Source: Rubripirellula tenax (GTDB lineage: Bacteria; Planctomycetota; Planctomycetia; Pirellulales; Pirellulaceae). Taken from it: a stretch of DNA of 64,000 nt. Position 1 is the stretch's first letter. Each line of letters begins with the position of its first letter. The notes under the pieces are model-generated. The model was given only the letters and a program-made list of their open reading frames with translations, was not told where the DNA came from and did no database searches. Where the stretch lies: the NCBI RefSeq assembly GCF_007860125.1, contig NZ_SJPW01000001.1, positions 1,301,900 to 1,365,899 of the forward strand. The letters are read 5' to 3'. Positions 35,477 to 44,505 of the stretch are shown here, piece by piece. The position numbers and the translations under genes are program-made.

Positions 35477-36409
35477 ATGTCGACCGTTCTTACAGCATCC
35501 GAAATCATGCGCCGATCACTCGTGACGCTTGCACCCGAGGATGACGTGTTTACGAGCGTCGCACGACTGTTGAAGGACAACATTTCGGGTGCGCCGGTGA
35601 TCGACGACAAGGGCAACTACCTGGGTGTCTTCAGCGAAAAGTGTTCGATCGCGGCACTCACGACAGCCGTCGAAGCGGCTCGCGAGGTCGGCTTGCATGT
35701 GGTCCAGGTTCGCGAGTTCATGACACGCAACTTGGTCACGTTGTCGGCCGACATGTGTGTTTTCGATGCGATCGATCACATTCTTTCGCGACGCATTTCG
35801 GGTGCACCGGTACTGGATGACCGAGGAAATTATGCGGGCATCTTTTCCGAAAAAACCGCAATGCGAGTTTTGGCATCGGCGCTGCTAGATCACTTACCAG
35901 GAACGAATGTGGGTGCCTACATGAATCTGGATCGCAATCGAATCATCAGCGAAGACGACATGCTGTTGGATGTCGCATACAAATTTCAAAAGACGCCGTA
36001 TCGGCGGTTGCCGGTGTTGCGGGGAGAACGGCTTGCGGGGCAGGTCAGTCGCCGCGACGTCTTGAAAGCTGAACATCGCTTAGCCAACGAAGTCGTTTCG
36101 CAGGCAGGTACATCGACCAACGAACTCGTCCTGGCGGCGGCAACACCGAAGTTTGTCGGCGACTTCATGGACCGAGCGGCGTTGACGGCGGCGCCGAGCA
36201 CCGATCTTTTGGGCATCACGCAAATGTTTTTGAATTCGCCCTATCGTCGATTGCCGATCGTGACTGACGAAAAATTGGTCGGCCAAGTTAGCCGCCGCGA
36301 CCTGTTAGGCGCGGCAGCGAAGATCATGAAGCCGATCAAACCCAAACTTCGCGCCGAAACGCTTTACCTGTCGACCGTCGCGAAATCCGCGCCACCAATG
36401 ACTCGATAA
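35477..36409 (+). CDS. Protein with four CBS domains
   Basis: The ATG at 35477 gives 310 residues; a longer frame starting at 35279 is unlikely. Four CBS domains occur in two pairs: LTASEIMRRSLVTLAPEDDV (5-62), VREFMTRNLVTLSADMCVFD (75-135), VGAYMNLDRNRIISEDDMLL (about 145-205) and VGDFMDRAALTAAPSTDLL (about 225-290). CBS pairs bind adenine nucleotides and act as energy sensors; no catalytic or transporter domain is attached. Each pair would form one Bateman module. It is a stand-alone cytosolic regulator of unknown partner. Confidence 0.85.
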   Translation: MSTVLTASEIMRRSLVTLAPEDDVFTSVARLLKDNISGAPVIDDKGNYLGVFSEKCSIAALTTAVEAAREVGLHVVQVREFMTRNLVTLSADMCVFDAIDHILSRRISGAPVLDDRGNYAGIFSEKTAMRVLASALLDHLPGTNVGAYMNLDRNRIISEDDMLLDVAYKFQKTPYRRLPVLRGERLAGQVSRRDVLKAEHRLANEVVSQAGTSTNELVLAAATPKFVGDFMDRAALTAAPSTDLLGITQMFLNSPYRRLPIVTDEKLVGQVSRRDLLGAAAKIMKPIKPKLRAETLYLSTVAKSAPPMTR

Positions 36410-36454
36410 CGCAATCGGCCGGAACAGGCACTCACCGTGTCTCGGCGATTGAGA

Positions 36455-39400
36455 TTAGAAAAGTGTCGCTAAAAAGGATTCGTCGGCGATCAGTTCGTCA
36501 ATGTTTCGGCCCGTTCGCTTGTCATCGAATGGATCGATCGCAACAAGCGATTCAGCTTCAGCCGAACCGCTGCCTGCGTTCGCCTGGCGTGCCAGTTGAT
36601 TGATGACGCGAAGCGCGTCCAATGCGGTGGCAAGCCCGTCGCCGTTTTGGTCAAAGTAGAACCCAGGCCAAGGATCAACGGTCGCCGGGTCAACCAGCGC
36701 GCCGCCGTTGCGATTCGAATAGGCGCGACGGCCCAATTCGTTGATCACAACCAGGGCATCGTTGGCCGTGACGGTGCCGCTGTTGTTGACATCGCTCACG
36801 TTGGCAAGATTCTGCCATCCATTCCCGAAATCGGTTTGGATGAATGTGTCGCTTCGCGTGATGACGCTAAACAGATCTCCGACAACCGACGCGGGTTGCC
36901 CCATACGCCAAAACTCAGCGTCTGCAATCGTAACAACGTCGCTCGGTTCGTTTTCCACCGGCGGTGATGTGGTGATGATGATGCCACCGCCATCGGGGTC
37001 CATTTGTTGCGCGGCCGCCGAGTCAATCAAAACCGATTGAGCTGATGTATCGGTCAAGTCGATCGCGTTGACGTTGCGAAAAACAAGATTGCCCGTTGGG
37101 GTGAAATCCAAATCGCCGGCTGCACCGACCCATCGGACAGTGTTGACGCGGTCGCCACCATCAAAGACGAGGCCTCCAACGGGAATGGCATCGCCACCGG
37201 ACTGATCGATCGTCAAGACGTTACTGAATTCATCGCCGTTGATGGTCAATTGATTGACCGCCGCAATCTCCGCTCGAAAGACTTCCACGTTGCGGCGGCG
37301 GACGACGACTTGCTCTCCATCACGAACCAGTGTGATCTGGCTGCCCGTAACGGTCACGTCGACATCGCTTGGCGTCGAATCGGACAAAATCGAAACCGCA
37401 TAGTCCTCAACTTCACCATCGCCAGCGTCGCCCGTCGGCCCCAAGCCGCCCGTGGTGGACAAACGGAATCGAGCGTACGTGTTGCCCGCGACCGCGGCTG
37501 CGGGAACCGCAAACGGGATGACGTTCTCACCCGGTTGAACATCGAACGACGAACCGCCAACGATGCTTTCGGTCGCAATGTCAAACGATCCGTTCCCGTC
37601 AAAATCGATCCAAGCATCCAGTTTTCCAGCTTCGGAAGCGATGACCACAATGCTTGAAACGGTCCCGTTGGCCGACGCAATCAGCGGCGCCGCAAACAGC
37701 ACCCCATCCTCATCGGCACCATCGCCATCGGCGGCCAAAGTGGGTTGACCGTCGACGTCACGATCGATGGTCGATCCGAGCAAGAGCGTCGTCACTTGGT
37801 GCGTTGGACCGCTCGATGCGGCCAATGTTCCGTATGTATCGGGTGCGTCGCCGCGATCAAACGGCTGTGCGACGTCGATCATGACTTCGGCGGTCGCTTC
37901 GTTGTAAAGATCCGTATCGTCAGGCGTGAAGGTGACCATCAAGGTTTGATCGTCGCCCGCATCCAGGACTGTATCAATCGCGGGTGTGTAGACGAACGTG
38001 CCAGGAATGTTCGTGGTCGCGTTGAGTTGCAAATCGCTCAGCGGCGTGCCAGCGAAAATGACCGCTGGATCATTCCAAACGATGATCGGCGTCGCTTTTT
38101 GAAACTCAAATGCGCCCATGTCGACGGTTGAATTGAATCGAACGAATGGCAGACCGCGCGCGTCGAGATCCAATGGGTTTCCGAGGGCATCAAGCGAGAA
38201 TGCATCGCTGCCAGCATCGATGGCGGGGCTTAGCGCATCGAGTGCATGAACCAACATGCCACCCGGCCCCGACACAGCCAGGGGCGCGACCCGCGGATCG
38301 ATCACGCCGTCAACCGACGCATCACCGATCAAATTTCCATTCGCATCGGGGGTGATCGATTCGGCGAGACCCGTGTCCGCGTTATCGCCGATCAGGGAAA
38401 ACGATATCGTCACTGCACCGGATACCGTCGGCAAGGAAAGATCGGGGTTCGAATCGGTCGCAGAGTTCTGGGCAATGATCGAGTTGACGATCGAAATGTC
38501 ATCGACCACATCCGCACCGATGAAGACACCGCCGCCGACCGCTGCGGCATTGCCCACAATCGTTGACTGCACGATCGACATCGGACTGGTTCCGATCAAT
38601 CGAATCCCACCACCGTCTTGGCCGCTGTTGCCCGATACCGTTGTATTGATAAAAAATGCGGCCGAGCGATCGACATCGATGCCAGCGCCAAGGTTTTGCG
38701 AAACGGTCACTCGGTCCAACGTCAGTGGATTCTGCCTGACCCCGATTCCGCCGCCCCGGTTTTGATCAATGACGGAGTCTTCGACCACCAAGGTCCCCGA
38801 TTCGGCCCACACCGCACCGCCGGTCGAATTTTCGCCAGCGGTTTCACTATCCACCACCGCCACGTCTCGCAGCGTGACCGTTCCCGTCGATACCGAACGG
38901 ATGCCTGCGCCATTGAAACGCGTCGATACCTCGCCGCCAAAGTTGGTTGACACGCTATTAGCATCGATCGTTCGGCCACCGCGAATGGTGACTCCTTGGA
39001 TCGTCACATCTGAATTGCCAATGATCTCCATCGCCCGCGAGAGCCCCACTGCGTCAATCGACATCTGACTGCGCCCCGGCCCCGTGATGATGACCGAATC
39101 GGTGATCAACAGTTGTCCGCTTGCCAAAGTAATCGCGTCGCTTGCGGACCCCAGACCTTCTCGAAACGAGATCGTTTGCAGTCCCGGTTGTTGGTTGGAG
39201 GCTAGGATCGCTTCCCGCAGGCTGACGTCGTCGTTCGTCAAATCCAGCTCGTCGATCAACGTGGTGACCACAAACGATGTGGCGTCGATCGCCTGTTGCT
39301 CGGCGCCGCCGATATCGATTTGCAGACCACTGACGCGATCGAACAATAGCCCGCGCTGATCGAAAAGTGTTTCTGGGGACAGCACGCTGTTGCCAGCGTC

Positions 39401-40963
39401 GATCGCGATCGAGTCCGTCACGAACGGGTGAATGCGAGTCGATCCGGCGATGATCAAGTCATCCAACCCGGGATCCAATCGAGTCGCTTCGGTCGCACCA
39501 CCGACCAGGTTACCGTCGGCGTCCGGCGCCGAAGCAGGATCCAGCGGATTGCCGATGCTGGACCCGATCAAACTGGATTGAATGGCCAAACTTGGTGGCG
39601 TCTGAGAAAAATTCAGATCGGGACTAGCTGTTGCCATGTCGTTGGTGACTTGGTTGCCGGCAACGATCGCATGAATCAAAGAGAGCGAATCGGTTTCTCG
39701 GCCGGCTAAAAAATGGATCCCTCCGCCATTTTCATTCGCAGTATTGCGAGACACCGTGATGCCGTTTGCCGTCATTCGCGTATCCTCGGCGACGATTGCG
39801 CCGCCGACGGAACCACTGCCGCCCGCAACGTTACCCGATAGCGTCACTTGATCGATCGTGATGTCCGTTCGGAACGTCATCATCCCGCCACCATCAGCGT
39901 CTTCGCCTACGGTTTGATTGTTGGTGATGGATGTGGCCGAAATCGAACCGCTCGATAAATCGATATACAGTCCGCCGCCGCGCGAACCGTTGCCAAGCGT
40001 TCGGTTGTCATCAATATCGGAATCGGTGATTTCGAAACCACCGGCCAGTGTGTCGACTGCTTGAAAAACCAAAACGGCGCCACCGTCCGCGTTGATCCCT
40101 CGTGTCTGGTTACCGATCAACCGACTTGATTCGATCGTCAATCGCCCCGTTGCAAAGATCGCTCCACCGGCCGCGTTGGATCCCGACGTGATATTCTGTT
40201 CTAGGGTGCTGCGCTGAATCGTAAGGTTTCCCGTGGATCGAATGGCACCACCGGCGCTGATCGTCCCACTTGTGAAATTGTCGAAAATCTGGCTGTCAAC
40301 GATCGTCAGCATTCCGGTGCTGTTGATCGCCCCGCCGCCGGCGTCAACTTGGGTGGTCCCATTGCCGGCGACGACGCTGTTTCGGATCGTCAGCTTGCCC
40401 GCCGAGGATATCGCGCCTCCGTTTGCGTTCGTGGCCGATGTTTGGTTGTTGATCAGCGCGACGCCGTCGAGCACCAACTCCGTCGCCCCCGATTGGCGGA
40501 TCGCGCCACCGTTTTCATTGAAGCCGAAGGATCGCCCGCCCGTGATCGTCAGCCCCTCGATCGAAACTTGATTCGCCTGTGCACCGACTTCGAACACGCG
40601 CACGTCGATATCGAAGACTCGCGACGCCGACTGAGCATCGATTGCCAGCCGATGACGTCCCGGCCCCGTGATGTTCAAACCGCTGGTGATCGGCAGCACA
40701 CCGCGAGTCAAAGCAATCGTGGTTGCCCCAGAAAAGACGGACGCGTCAAACGTGATTTCATCCACGTCGGTGTTCTCGTTTGCCGTCGAGATCGCCTCTC
40801 GCAAACTGACCAAACCGTCGTTGGCATCCACGACGTCGGACGGAGTCGTGACGACCAACGACGCCAAAACTCGCCGCATTTCAAGCGACTCCATTCGCAG
40901 GCGTCGTCGACGGTTGCTTGAGATGTGGGTCGAGGCGTGGGCCGACTTCCGGTTCTGAATCAT
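36455..40963 (-). CDS. Giant secreted beta-helix protein with GEVED and dockerin-like C-terminus
   Basis: The start at 40963 gives 1502 residues. The N-terminus (SSNRRRRLRMESLEMRRVLA) is the planctomycete-type export motif. Two tandem CSLREA-like units (VSLREAISTANENTD near 55-75 and VSLREAILASNQQPG near 600) each begin a right-handed beta-helix with repeated GGAIxxxG/L.xxxSxxxxN turns. Then comes an MBG-like segment (about 1030-1100), a GEVED domain (GDAPDTYGTL... DAGDGEVEDYAVSI), and a dockerin-like end with two Ca-binding-type loops (DVNNSGTVTANDALVVINEL; DQNGDGLATALDALRVINQL). It is probably a cell-surface or adhesion protein. The gene is about one fourteenth of the window. Confidence 0.85.
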   Translation of the reverse strand: MIQNRKSAHASTHISSNRRRRLRMESLEMRRVLASLVVTTPSDVVDANDGLVSLREAISTANENTDVDEITFDASVFSGATTIALTRGVLPITSGLNITGPGRHRLAIDAQSASRVFDIDVRVFEVGAQANQVSIEGLTITGGRSFGFNENGGAIRQSGATELVLDGVALINNQTSATNANGGAISSAGKLTIRNSVVAGNGTTQVDAGGGAINSTGMLTIVDSQIFDNFTSGTISAGGAIRSTGNLTIQRSTLEQNITSGSNAAGGAIFATGRLTIESSRLIGNQTRGINADGGAVLVFQAVDTLAGGFEITDSDIDDNRTLGNGSRGGGLYIDLSSGSISATSITNNQTVGEDADGGGMMTFRTDITIDQVTLSGNVAGGSGSVGGAIVAEDTRMTANGITVSRNTANENGGGIHFLAGRETDSLSLIHAIVAGNQVTNDMATASPDLNFSQTPPSLAIQSSLIGSSIGNPLDPASAPDADGNLVGGATEATRLDPGLDDLIIAGSTRIHPFVTDSIAIDAGNSVLSPETLFDQRGLLFDRVSGLQIDIGGAEQQAIDATSFVVTTLIDELDLTNDDVSLREAILASNQQPGLQTISFREGLGSASDAITLASGQLLITDSVIITGPGRSQMSIDAVGLSRAMEIIGNSDVTIQGVTIRGGRTIDANSVSTNFGGEVSTRFNGAGIRSVSTGTVTLRDVAVVDSETAGENSTGGAVWAESGTLVVEDSVIDQNRGGGIGVRQNPLTLDRVTVSQNLGAGIDVDRSAAFFINTTVSGNSGQDGGGIRLIGTSPMSIVQSTIVGNAAAVGGGVFIGADVVDDISIVNSIIAQNSATDSNPDLSLPTVSGAVTISFSLIGDNADTGLAESITPDANGNLIGDASVDGVIDPRVAPLAVSGPGGMLVHALDALSPAIDAGSDAFSLDALGNPLDLDARGLPFVRFNSTVDMGAFEFQKATPIIVWNDPAVIFAGTPLSDLQLNATTNIPGTFVYTPAIDTVLDAGDDQTLMVTFTPDDTDLYNEATAEVMIDVAQPFDRGDAPDTYGTLAASSGPTHQVTTLLLGSTIDRDVDGQPTLAADGDGADEDGVLFAAPLIASANGTVSSIVVIASEAGKLDAWIDFDGNGSFDIATESIVGGSSFDVQPGENVIPFAVPAAAVAGNTYARFRLSTTGGLGPTGDAGDGEVEDYAVSILSDSTPSDVDVTVTGSQITLVRDGEQVVVRRRNVEVFRAEIAAVNQLTINGDEFSNVLTIDQSGGDAIPVGGLVFDGGDRVNTVRWVGAAGDLDFTPTGNLVFRNVNAIDLTDTSAQSVLIDSAAAQQMDPDGGGIIITTSPPVENEPSDVVTIADAEFWRMGQPASVVGDLFSVITRSDTFIQTDFGNGWQNLANVSDVNNSGTVTANDALVVINELGRRAYSNRNGGALVDPATVDPWPGFYFDQNGDGLATALDALRVINQLARQANAGSGSAEAESLVAIDPFDDKRTGRNIDELIADESFLATLF

Positions 40964-41123
40964 CGCTCTAAACTCACCAAGGCTGGAAGGGCACATATGC
41001 CGCGGGGCAGTAACCACCGCACTGGTAAGACGCCGGGCGGGGGTGTTTAGATCCCGCCGGGGACATCAAAATACTTAAAAAGCAGAGATACTGCGGCTCG
41101 CACCCCTCGCTGGCGACGACGAC

Positions 41124-44100
41124 TCACGACTGTGAGGCGATCGCTTGGAGCGCCGACTTCTTGGACTCATCGTCAAAGAAATCGAGCGCGCGGAAGTAGC
41201 GTTCTTGCTCAGCCGATGTTTTCGCTTCTTTGATCAGTTTCGCCAAGTACTGACACGCTGCCTGCGTCCTCGCCCGCCAAACGATGTCGCACCCACCGAC
41301 GGAATCCCATTGATCACCGACACGATCGATGTAACTTGCGAAACATGCGTCCCAGTTACCTTCGGCGGCAACGCCCAAGGCTTCCAAGTACCATCGGTCG
41401 GCACCATCATGCTTGACTGCCAAGTCGGTCCAAAGCGCCGTCGCCTTGGCCGAATCTTCGCCGCGAAGCGCAATTGCCAATTCACGCCGCACCTGAGGCG
41501 ATGGGTCGTCGACCATCGACGCGACGACTTCCACCATGTCACGTCCCGCTTGCCGTGCCGCGCGAATCGCCGTAATTCGCAAATTCACATCGCTGTCGTT
41601 TATCCCACGCTCGATAGCTTCGTCGGACACCGACTGTGTTTTGGACAACAACCACAACCATCGCGCACGCATCGGTGCCGAAGGAACTTTGGAAGCATCC
41701 AAGAGATCGGCAACGTTGGGTGGCGTCGTTTTCCAAAACTCGGTGATCGCTTTCCCGGCCAAGTAGCGAGTCGATTGATTCGGGCTGGCAAGTGCCTCGC
41801 TTGCGCCCGAAAGTGTCGCCAAGTCCATTGCGGGAAACGAGTATTGCTCGTGACCGGGAACGGTGATTCGATAACAACGTCCGCGCTCGGTATCACCCAT
41901 CCGGTGTCCGCCGACACCCGGATCGTACCAATCCGCCACAATGACCGATCCGTCGGGTGCGGTACAAACGTCGACCGGACGAAACCATTGATCGCGAACG
42001 CCCTTGATCATGTTCTCGATCGTCGCCGAGTAACCAGCACCTTGGTCGGCGATGGGATAGGCGCGCACCACGTTGGGACCGGGATCGGTGTGAACGATCT
42101 GATTACGAAACGGTGGCGGCAAAAGTTCGCCTTCGTAGAACATGATGCCCGTCGGTGAACCAGCACCCGTTTGCAACAGGTTGGGAACCACGCCCGGATC
42201 GTTGAGGTGCCAATGCCGCTTACCGATCGAGTCTTCCAAACCGATGCGATTGCTTTGCCAATAGTCACCGGTCTTTTCGTTGCGATACCCGTAGTTGCCG
42301 TACTCCATTACATAGTTGATGCGAGTACCCTGGTTCCCATCGTCATCGTTATCGGACTGCCACATCGTGCCGAACGAATCGACACAGACTTCCCAGTTGT
42401 TGCGAAAATTCCAACCTAGCGTTTCGACGTTTGAACCGTCCGCGTCGCACCGAAACACCATGCCCATTTGATAGGGCTGCCGAGAGTCGTTGATCTCGTT
42501 ACCGGCCAAGTCAATGATCGGTTGCCCGTTCGCATCGCGAATCTGTTTGCCTTCGTTTCCAAAGTTAAAATACAGCTTCCCGTCGGGACCTGGCATGAAT
42601 GAATGGATGCCGTGATCGTGTTGAACCCCGGAAATACCCGTAAACAGCAGTTTCTTTTCGTCAGGCTTCAGGTCGCCATCGGTATCGCGGAACGAAAAAA
42701 CGTTGGCGCCCGCGGAAACGATGACACGATCACCAAGCACACAGACACCGTGCGGCGAATCGATATCGTTGCCCTGATAGAAAACCGTCGTCTTATCAAC
42801 GCCGCCATCGTGATCCACGTCCTCCATCACCAGGATGCGGTCACCTTCGGCGCGTGCTTGATTGTGCGGGTTTCGGAAAGCACGATAGTTGATTGCTTCA
42901 CATACCCAAACGCGGCCCAAGTGGTCCACATCGATGCTGGTCGGACTGTACATCTGCGGCTCGGATGCAAACAGCTGTACCGTCAAACCAGACGCGACAT
43001 CAAAACCCTGAATCGAGCTTGCCGCGTCGTGCGACCTTTCGCCAACAGCAGACTCCGTGGCGACCGCGTTGAATCGTTTCTCGTCGGGTTTTAGCAAGAG
43101 GGAAAGGTAATCGACGAGGTCAACCAAGTTTTGCACCGTCATTGCTTTTTGCAAATCGGCGGGCATCAGCGAGACTTCTTGCTTTTTTATTTCTTCTATG
43201 TCGTCAGCCGCGATCGTCTTCAGCACCGCATCGGCCGTCTTGATCGTCACACCTTCATCCGTTTGATTGACCAAGATGCCGTTGATCAATTGGCCATCCG
43301 CAGTCAGCACGGCATAGGTTTCGTAGTTGTGGCTTATCGCGGCGCTCGGATTCAAAATCGCCACGTGCATGTCCAATCGCGAAAGCTTGCTTCCGATTTC
43401 GGACAAGTCGGGCCCCACTTCTTTGCCTTCGCCCAACACCTTGTGACACTTGTTACAGGTTCCAACCGTGTTGAAGACGACCTTTCCAGCGTCCGGATCA
43501 CCGCTCATCTGCTGCAACTTATTGACCGGCGGAAACGTTTCCCCGGTGCTGGTGACGGGAGTCTGCAAGCTGGCCAAGCCTTTTGCTTCCGCGGCGATCT
43601 CCTTTGTCCACGAACCCAACAACGCATTGCTGATCTCGAACTTCAATTCATCAGGAACCTTGTTCGCCCGTGCTATCTTCAATAGTTCCTGTTGTCCGTG
43701 CCATCCGTGCCCTAGTGCTTCGGCGGCGGCGGACCGAACGGTGGAGTGACGCGACGCATCGTTCATCACCGGCATCACCATCGCCGCGACGGTTTCGCCA
43801 CCGGCATGCCCCATCGCCGTGAGTGCCCGAATCATGCGCGCTTCATCGTCGCCGGCAAGGATCTCGTTCATCAACGCCAACTGACCCGACTTTTCTAGCA
43901 ATCGAACGGAATCGATTGCGGCTTGGCCACTGTCGATTCCGGTCGCAATCGCCAGCAATGACCGCGCGTCATCGGTGACGCCCAACCGGCCCGCGATCGA
44001 AACGTACTCCGAGGGATTCGCGTCGGCCAAGCGACGCAAGTGTCTCGACACGGTAGCTTCACTGGCCGGGTAGTCGCTCATTTTCGCATCCGGAATCCGA

Positions 44101-44252
44101 AGCAGCGCCTGAACGACGGCATGGTCCGCGGCCGCTTGTCGGTTGTCCTCGCCCGAAGTCGATGCGACCGGAACGGGTTCGGCAATCGCGGAACGACACA
44201 GAACGAAGATCGTGAAAAGACACGCGGTGGCAGCCAACCGAAACATGTTCAT
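41124..44252 (-). CDS. PVC-type cytochrome/propeller/HEAT protein with permuted domain order
   Basis: The start at 44252 gives 1042 residues with a signal peptide (LAATACLFTIFVLCRSAIA). Order: HEAT-like helices (about 40-230); a cytochrome c domain with CNKCH (266-270) and the PVC-type tail VGPDLSEIGSKL... SLMPADLQKAMTVQNLVDLVDYL; then at about 418 the membrane-bound-dehydrogenase-like propeller (SGLTVQLFASEPQM... RVWVCEAINYR... LYFNFGNEGKQI); then more HEAT repeats to the end. Typical PVC proteins run propeller, HEAT, cytochrome; here the cytochrome leads. It is expected to be an exported heme protein linked to sugar or organic oxidation. Confidence 0.85.
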   Translation of the reverse strand: MNMFRLAATACLFTIFVLCRSAIAEPVPVASTSGEDNRQAAADHAVVQALLRIPDAKMSDYPASEATVSRHLRRLADANPSEYVSIAGRLGVTDDARSLLAIATGIDSGQAAIDSVRLLEKSGQLALMNEILAGDDEARMIRALTAMGHAGGETVAAMVMPVMNDASRHSTVRSAAAEALGHGWHGQQELLKIARANKVPDELKFEISNALLGSWTKEIAAEAKGLASLQTPVTSTGETFPPVNKLQQMSGDPDAGKVVFNTVGTCNKCHKVLGEGKEVGPDLSEIGSKLSRLDMHVAILNPSAAISHNYETYAVLTADGQLINGILVNQTDEGVTIKTADAVLKTIAADDIEEIKKQEVSLMPADLQKAMTVQNLVDLVDYLSLLLKPDEKRFNAVATESAVGERSHDAASSIQGFDVASGLTVQLFASEPQMYSPTSIDVDHLGRVWVCEAINYRAFRNPHNQARAEGDRILVMEDVDHDGGVDKTTVFYQGNDIDSPHGVCVLGDRVIVSAGANVFSFRDTDGDLKPDEKKLLFTGISGVQHDHGIHSFMPGPDGKLYFNFGNEGKQIRDANGQPIIDLAGNEINDSRQPYQMGMVFRCDADGSNVETLGWNFRNNWEVCVDSFGTMWQSDNDDDGNQGTRINYVMEYGNYGYRNEKTGDYWQSNRIGLEDSIGKRHWHLNDPGVVPNLLQTGAGSPTGIMFYEGELLPPPFRNQIVHTDPGPNVVRAYPIADQGAGYSATIENMIKGVRDQWFRPVDVCTAPDGSVIVADWYDPGVGGHRMGDTERGRCYRITVPGHEQYSFPAMDLATLSGASEALASPNQSTRYLAGKAITEFWKTTPPNVADLLDASKVPSAPMRARWLWLLSKTQSVSDEAIERGINDSDVNLRITAIRAARQAGRDMVEVVASMVDDPSPQVRRELAIALRGEDSAKATALWTDLAVKHDGADRWYLEALGVAAEGNWDACFASYIDRVGDQWDSVGGCDIVWRARTQAACQYLAKLIKEAKTSAEQERYFRALDFFDDESKKSALQAIASQS

Positions 44253-44400
44253 AGATAGATTCCTGGGCTTCAAAATCGATAGAGCGAAGTTCTCTATCGT
44301 AACCACAGGAAGCAGCGAGCGGCTACCGACGGCGAATATCGGCCTGGTGAAAGCACCCGATTAAAACGGTGGATCGCAGCTTCATAAGTACGGAACGCCA

Positions 44401-44490
44401 GTGCTTCAGCCATGTTTCAACGCTGGGCGGGCATCTTGCCTGCCAAGTCGCAGACTAGAAACCTGCGATACATGTGGCGGGCCCAAAACT
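44401..44490 (-). repeat. Dispersed palindromic repeat, family B, copy 2
   Basis: On the minus strand it reads CAGGTTTCTAGTCTGCGA, then TTGGCAGGCAAGATGCCCGC, ending TGAAGCAC, the same block order as copy 1 at 10339-10430. It lies between two leftward genes, downstream of the lamin-tail protein and upstream of the PVC-type protein. Confidence 0.85.
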
Positions 44491-44505
44491 TGGTTTAGCT
44501 GTGCA

